This document shows, in pieces, positions 5,541 through 7,653 of a stretch of DNA of 7,653 nt. The stretch comes from an uncultured Oscillospiraceae bacterium (GTDB taxonomy: Bacteria > Bacillota > Clostridia > Oscillospirales > Acutalibacteraceae): positions 1 through 7,653 of the forward strand of contig CAJUPK010000123.1 of assembly GCA_910588415.1 (NCBI GenBank). The letters run 5' to 3'. The notes below the pieces were generated by a model, which made no database searches, was not told where the DNA came from, and was given only the letters and a program-made list of their open reading frames with translations. Made by a program: the position numbers and the translations under genes. Each line of letters begins with the position of its first letter. Position 1 is the stretch's first letter.

Positions 5541-6128
5541 CTAAACGACATTCTGGCCAGTCCCCAGGCTGGCAAAGTAGTCCTCTTTTAAAATGGAATA
5601 GCAAACATCATCGCAAATCTTTCCGTCAAACCGGCGGCAGGCCCAGGGCACCACGCCCTCCAGCTTGAAGCCGCATTTTTCAATGACCCGCTGAGACCGG
5701 GGATTGTCCGCATAGTGGGTGGCAGCCATTACATCCACCTTTTTCTTCTCAAAGGCATAGGCCACCACAGCCTCCAGAGCCTCTGTCATATAGCCCTGGC
5801 CCCAGTAGTCCCGGCGCAGCTCGTAGCCCACGGAAAGGCTGTTTACATGGAAGCGCCGCAGGTCGTTTTGATACTTGATGCGGCCAATCACCTCTTTGCT
5901 GTCCTTCAAGGTGATGGCATAGCAGTCCTCGTTGCGCAGGTCCCGGCTGAACATGGCCGAGGCCGCGTCCAGGCTGGAGGCTGGCTCGCACCCAGCGGGA
6001 ATCATCACCTCCGGGTCAGACACCACCCGCAGGTATCCCTCGAAATCCCTGCGCTCCCATCGCCGCAACAACAGCCGGGGGGTCTCCATTCCGCCCCGAA
6101 GCCTGCGAAAATTCTGTAACAGCTTCAT
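5541..6128 (-). CDS. GNAT-family N-acetyltransferase (RimJ/RimL-like)
   Basis: This 195-residue acetyltransferase has the GNAT fold and would transfer acetyl from acetyl-CoA to an amino group; the acceptor is unknown. It begins the domain with METPRLLLRRW (14-24), the usual RimJ/RimL opening. The acetyl-CoA loop is DYWGQGYMTEAL (107-118). The NPRSQRVIEKCGFKLEG segment (142-158) is the conserved late motif. The chosen ATG at 6128 is preceded by AGGAG close by, with the same AGGAGAAATG pattern as the upstream methyltransferase. The later Met14 (6089) is a possible start without a good ribosome site, and an earlier ATG at 6200 would run into the methyltransferase gene. It follows that gene by 38 bases with no terminator between, so it is probably the last gene of the hpf operon. 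Substrates of this subfamily range from ribosomal protein N termini to small amines. Confidence 0.85.
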   Translation of the reverse strand: MKLLQNFRRLRGGMETPRLLLRRWERRDFEGYLRVVSDPEVMIPAGCEPASSLDAASAMFSRDLRNEDCYAITLKDSKEVIGRIKYQNDLRRFHVNSLSVGYELRRDYWGQGYMTEALEAVVAYAFEKKKVDVMAATHYADNPRSQRVIEKCGFKLEGVVPWACRRFDGKICDDVCYSILKEDYFASLGTGQNVV

Positions 6129-6166
6129 TTCTCCTGTCCCTTCCTCTAGGACTGTTCCCGCTCCGC

Positions 6167-7279
6167 TTACTTCCACCTGAAATACTGATAAAACTGGCAC
6201 TTCAGCATGCCGTTATAGAGCTTGCGGCGCTTGTCCGCTGGCCGGCCGAACAGCGCTTCAAAGTCCTCCTCTGGGGTGATGATTCCATAGCTCCAACCCT
6301 GCCGCCGCTGGAAGACCCGGCCCAGCTCTTGGTACAGCTTCCTGGCCGCCTGCTGGTCCAGCAGGCGCTGGCCATAGGGCGGGTTGCAGGCCACGCAGCC
6401 AAAGGCGCCTTCCTCCCGGAAGGCCCGGATATCCTGGACTTTCCCAGAGACATTGGCGGCCACCCCGGCCCGGCGGGCGTTTTCCAGGGTGAACTCCACA
6501 GCCGCTGGGTCTATGTCATAGCCCTGGGCAAAAAAGCCCGTGTCCCGCCGCTCTTGGGCTTTGGCCCGCTGGCGCTCCTGGCTCCAGAGGGCCTCCTGCC
6601 CGCCCCAAGCCTCGGCGGCAAAGCGCCGCCCCAGGCCAGGGGCTATACCCATGGCCTGGGTAGCAGCTTCGATCAGCAGCGTGCCGGAGCCGCAGAAGGG
6701 GTCGAAAAAACGGCCGTCCGCCCGCAGGCGCATCAGTTTAACCAGCGCCGCGGCCAGCGTCTCCTTCATGGGGGCGGCCACTGAGGCGGGCCTGTACCCT
6801 CGTTTGTGCAGGCCCGCTCCGCTGGTATCCATGGTCACGCTGACAAGGTCTTTCATGATGCGGAAGCGGATTTTGTGGACCGGCCCTTCCTCTGGAAACC
6901 AGCTTAACCGGTACTTTTCCTTCAAGCGTTCCGCCACCGCCTTTTTGATGATGGCCTGACAGTCCGGCACACTGTGCAGCTGGCTGTTCAGGCTGCTGCC
7001 TGTAACAGGGAAAGCGTCCTCCCTGCCCAGAAAATCCTCCCAGGGCAGGGCCTTTATCCCCTGAAACAATTCTTCAAAGCTTTTGGCCTGAAACTCCCCC
7101 AGCAAAAGCCCAATCCGCTCCGCAAAGCGGCTGTTAATGCTGGCCCGGGCCAGAGCCGCCCAGCTGCCGGAAAAAAGTACCCGGCCGTTTTCCGCCCGGA
7201 CTTCTTCCAGGCCCATCTCCCGCAGCTCTTGGGCCAAAAGGCCCTCTATGCCCAACAGGCAGGGCGCTGAAAACGTCAT
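6167..7279 (-). CDS. THUMP-domain RNA methyltransferase (RlmL N-terminal / YpsC type)
   Basis: This 370-residue SAM-dependent methyltransferase is predicted to make N2-methylguanosine in 23S rRNA, by likeness to the RlmL half of E. coli RlmKL and to Bacillus YpsC of similar length. Residues 1 to about 155 are the N-terminal and THUMP RNA-binding part. GLHKRGYR (156-163) is the family linker motif. DPFCGSGT (193-200) is SAM motif I, YDID (254-257) the ribose-binding acid region, and NPPYG (299-303) the catalytic motif that holds the target amino group. The start at 7279 has GGAGG 4 bases upstream. The ATG overlaps the hpf stop as ATGA (7279-7276), so translation is coupled to the ribosome hibernation factor. 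No second (RlmK) domain is fused. The exact modified nucleotide is inferred from the family only. Confidence 0.9.
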   Translation of the reverse strand: MTFSAPCLLGIEGLLAQELREMGLEEVRAENGRVLFSGSWAALARASINSRFAERIGLLLGEFQAKSFEELFQGIKALPWEDFLGREDAFPVTGSSLNSQLHSVPDCQAIIKKAVAERLKEKYRLSWFPEEGPVHKIRFRIMKDLVSVTMDTSGAGLHKRGYRPASVAAPMKETLAAALVKLMRLRADGRFFDPFCGSGTLLIEAATQAMGIAPGLGRRFAAEAWGGQEALWSQERQRAKAQERRDTGFFAQGYDIDPAAVEFTLENARRAGVAANVSGKVQDIRAFREEGAFGCVACNPPYGQRLLDQQAARKLYQELGRVFQRRQGWSYGIITPEEDFEALFGRPADKRRKLYNGMLKCQFYQYFRWK

Positions 7280-7653
7280 TTCTCCTCCGGCACCAGCAGG
7301 CCGTAATCGCCGTTTTTCCGGCGGTACACCACGTTGATCTCCCCGCTGGCATCATCCCGGAACATGAAGAACTCATGGTCCAGCATATTCATCTGCATAA
7401 TGGCCTCTTCCGGCGTCATCACCTTCACGGCAAAGCGCTTGGTGCGGGCCACCTGCAGCTCCTCCTCAGGCTCATCGTAATAGGCGTCGGCAAACTCCAG
7501 GCCCGGGTCCATTTTCTTGGTTTTTTCCAGGCGGGTCTTATTCCGGCGGATCTGGCGGCCCAAAGCGGCGATCACATGGTCCAGGGCCTCGTTCATATCC
7601 AGAGAGGTGTCCTCCGCCCGGCAGATCATCCCCCGCTGGCGGATGGTGATCTC
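7276..7653 (-). CDS. hpf: ribosome hibernation promoting factor, long form (5' end outside window)
   Basis: Long-form HPF binds the 30S decoding region in stationary phase and joins two ribosomes into an inactive 100S dimer through its C-terminal domain. The window holds the last 125 codons; the frame stays open through the right edge (reading EITIRQRGMICRAED inward), so about 60 N-terminal residues are missing. The Met at 7629 is internal, since RAED...LDMNEALDHVIAAL is the conserved core after the first strands. The linker follows (KKMDPGLEFADAYY). The dimerisation domain is ARTKRFAVKVMTPEEAIMQM, then DHEFFMFRD and VVYRRKNGDYGLLVPEE, very close to family consensus. The stop overlaps the methyltransferase start by 4 bases. 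It is the first visible gene of the minus-strand operon; its promoter lies beyond the window. Confidence 0.93.
   Translation of the reverse strand, partial: EITIRQRGMICRAEDTSLDMNEALDHVIAALGRQIRRNKTRLEKTKKMDPGLEFADAYYDEPEEELQVARTKRFAVKVMTPEEAIMQMNMLDHEFFMFRDDASGEINVVYRRKNGDYGLLVPEEK

Noticed and set aside
7627..7629. ATG at 7629 as the start of hpf
   Set aside because: The frame stays open to the window edge with HPF-like residues (EITIRQRG), and the ribosome-binding domain would otherwise lack its first strands.

Overview
The window reads as chromosomal DNA from a fairly GC-rich Gram-positive anaerobe. A member of the Clostridia, perhaps of the Oscillospiraceae/Ruminococcaceae type, fits best. 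The reasons are strong AGGAGG-type ribosome binding sites, G/C-ending codons in every gene, the long (two-domain) form of HPF, and an FkbH-like protein paired with an acyl carrier protein. This placement is inference from style; there is no rRNA or other marker in the window.

Layout. The left part is on the plus strand: (1) the 3' part of an FkbH-like HAD-IIIC gene (2-1438), overlapped by (2) a small acyl carrier protein gene (1429-1671); (3) a 349-base gap (1672-2020) with a good promoter and several small hairpins; (4) a CPA2-type cation/proton antiporter (2021-3289) ending at a textbook terminator (about 3306-3337); (5) a new promoter (3365-3393) and a short reading frame that is intact only if one base slips in a run of seven A residues (3423-3667); (6) an IlvD/Edd-family dehydratase (3661-5379). 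A 160-base convergent gap follows, with two perfect inverted repeats and a strong terminator. The right part is on the minus strand, read right to left: long-form HPF (7276 to the window edge), a THUMP-domain RNA methyltransferase (6167-7279, ATGA overlap with hpf) and a GNAT acetyltransferase (5541-6128). These look like one operon.

How the genes fit together. FkbH plus ACP form one module that probably makes an ACP-bound glyceryl (or similar C3) unit, whose acceptor lies outside the window. The antiporter has its own promoter and terminator and is an independent unit. The dehydratase resembles the sugar-acid (Edd/YjhG-like) branch of IlvD/Edd rather than biosynthetic IlvD. It is probably co-transcribed with the small Cys-containing frame in front of it. 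The minus-strand operon concerns the ribosome (hibernation factor, rRNA methyltransferase) with an acetyltransferase at the end.

Most of the window is ordinary housekeeping or accessory metabolism. The parts most worth a second look are the frameshifted small ORF at 3423-3667, the paired hairpins at 5394-5461, and the atypical iron-sulfur ligand pattern of the dehydratase. I see no CRISPR array, tRNA, rRNA, insertion sequence or phage gene.
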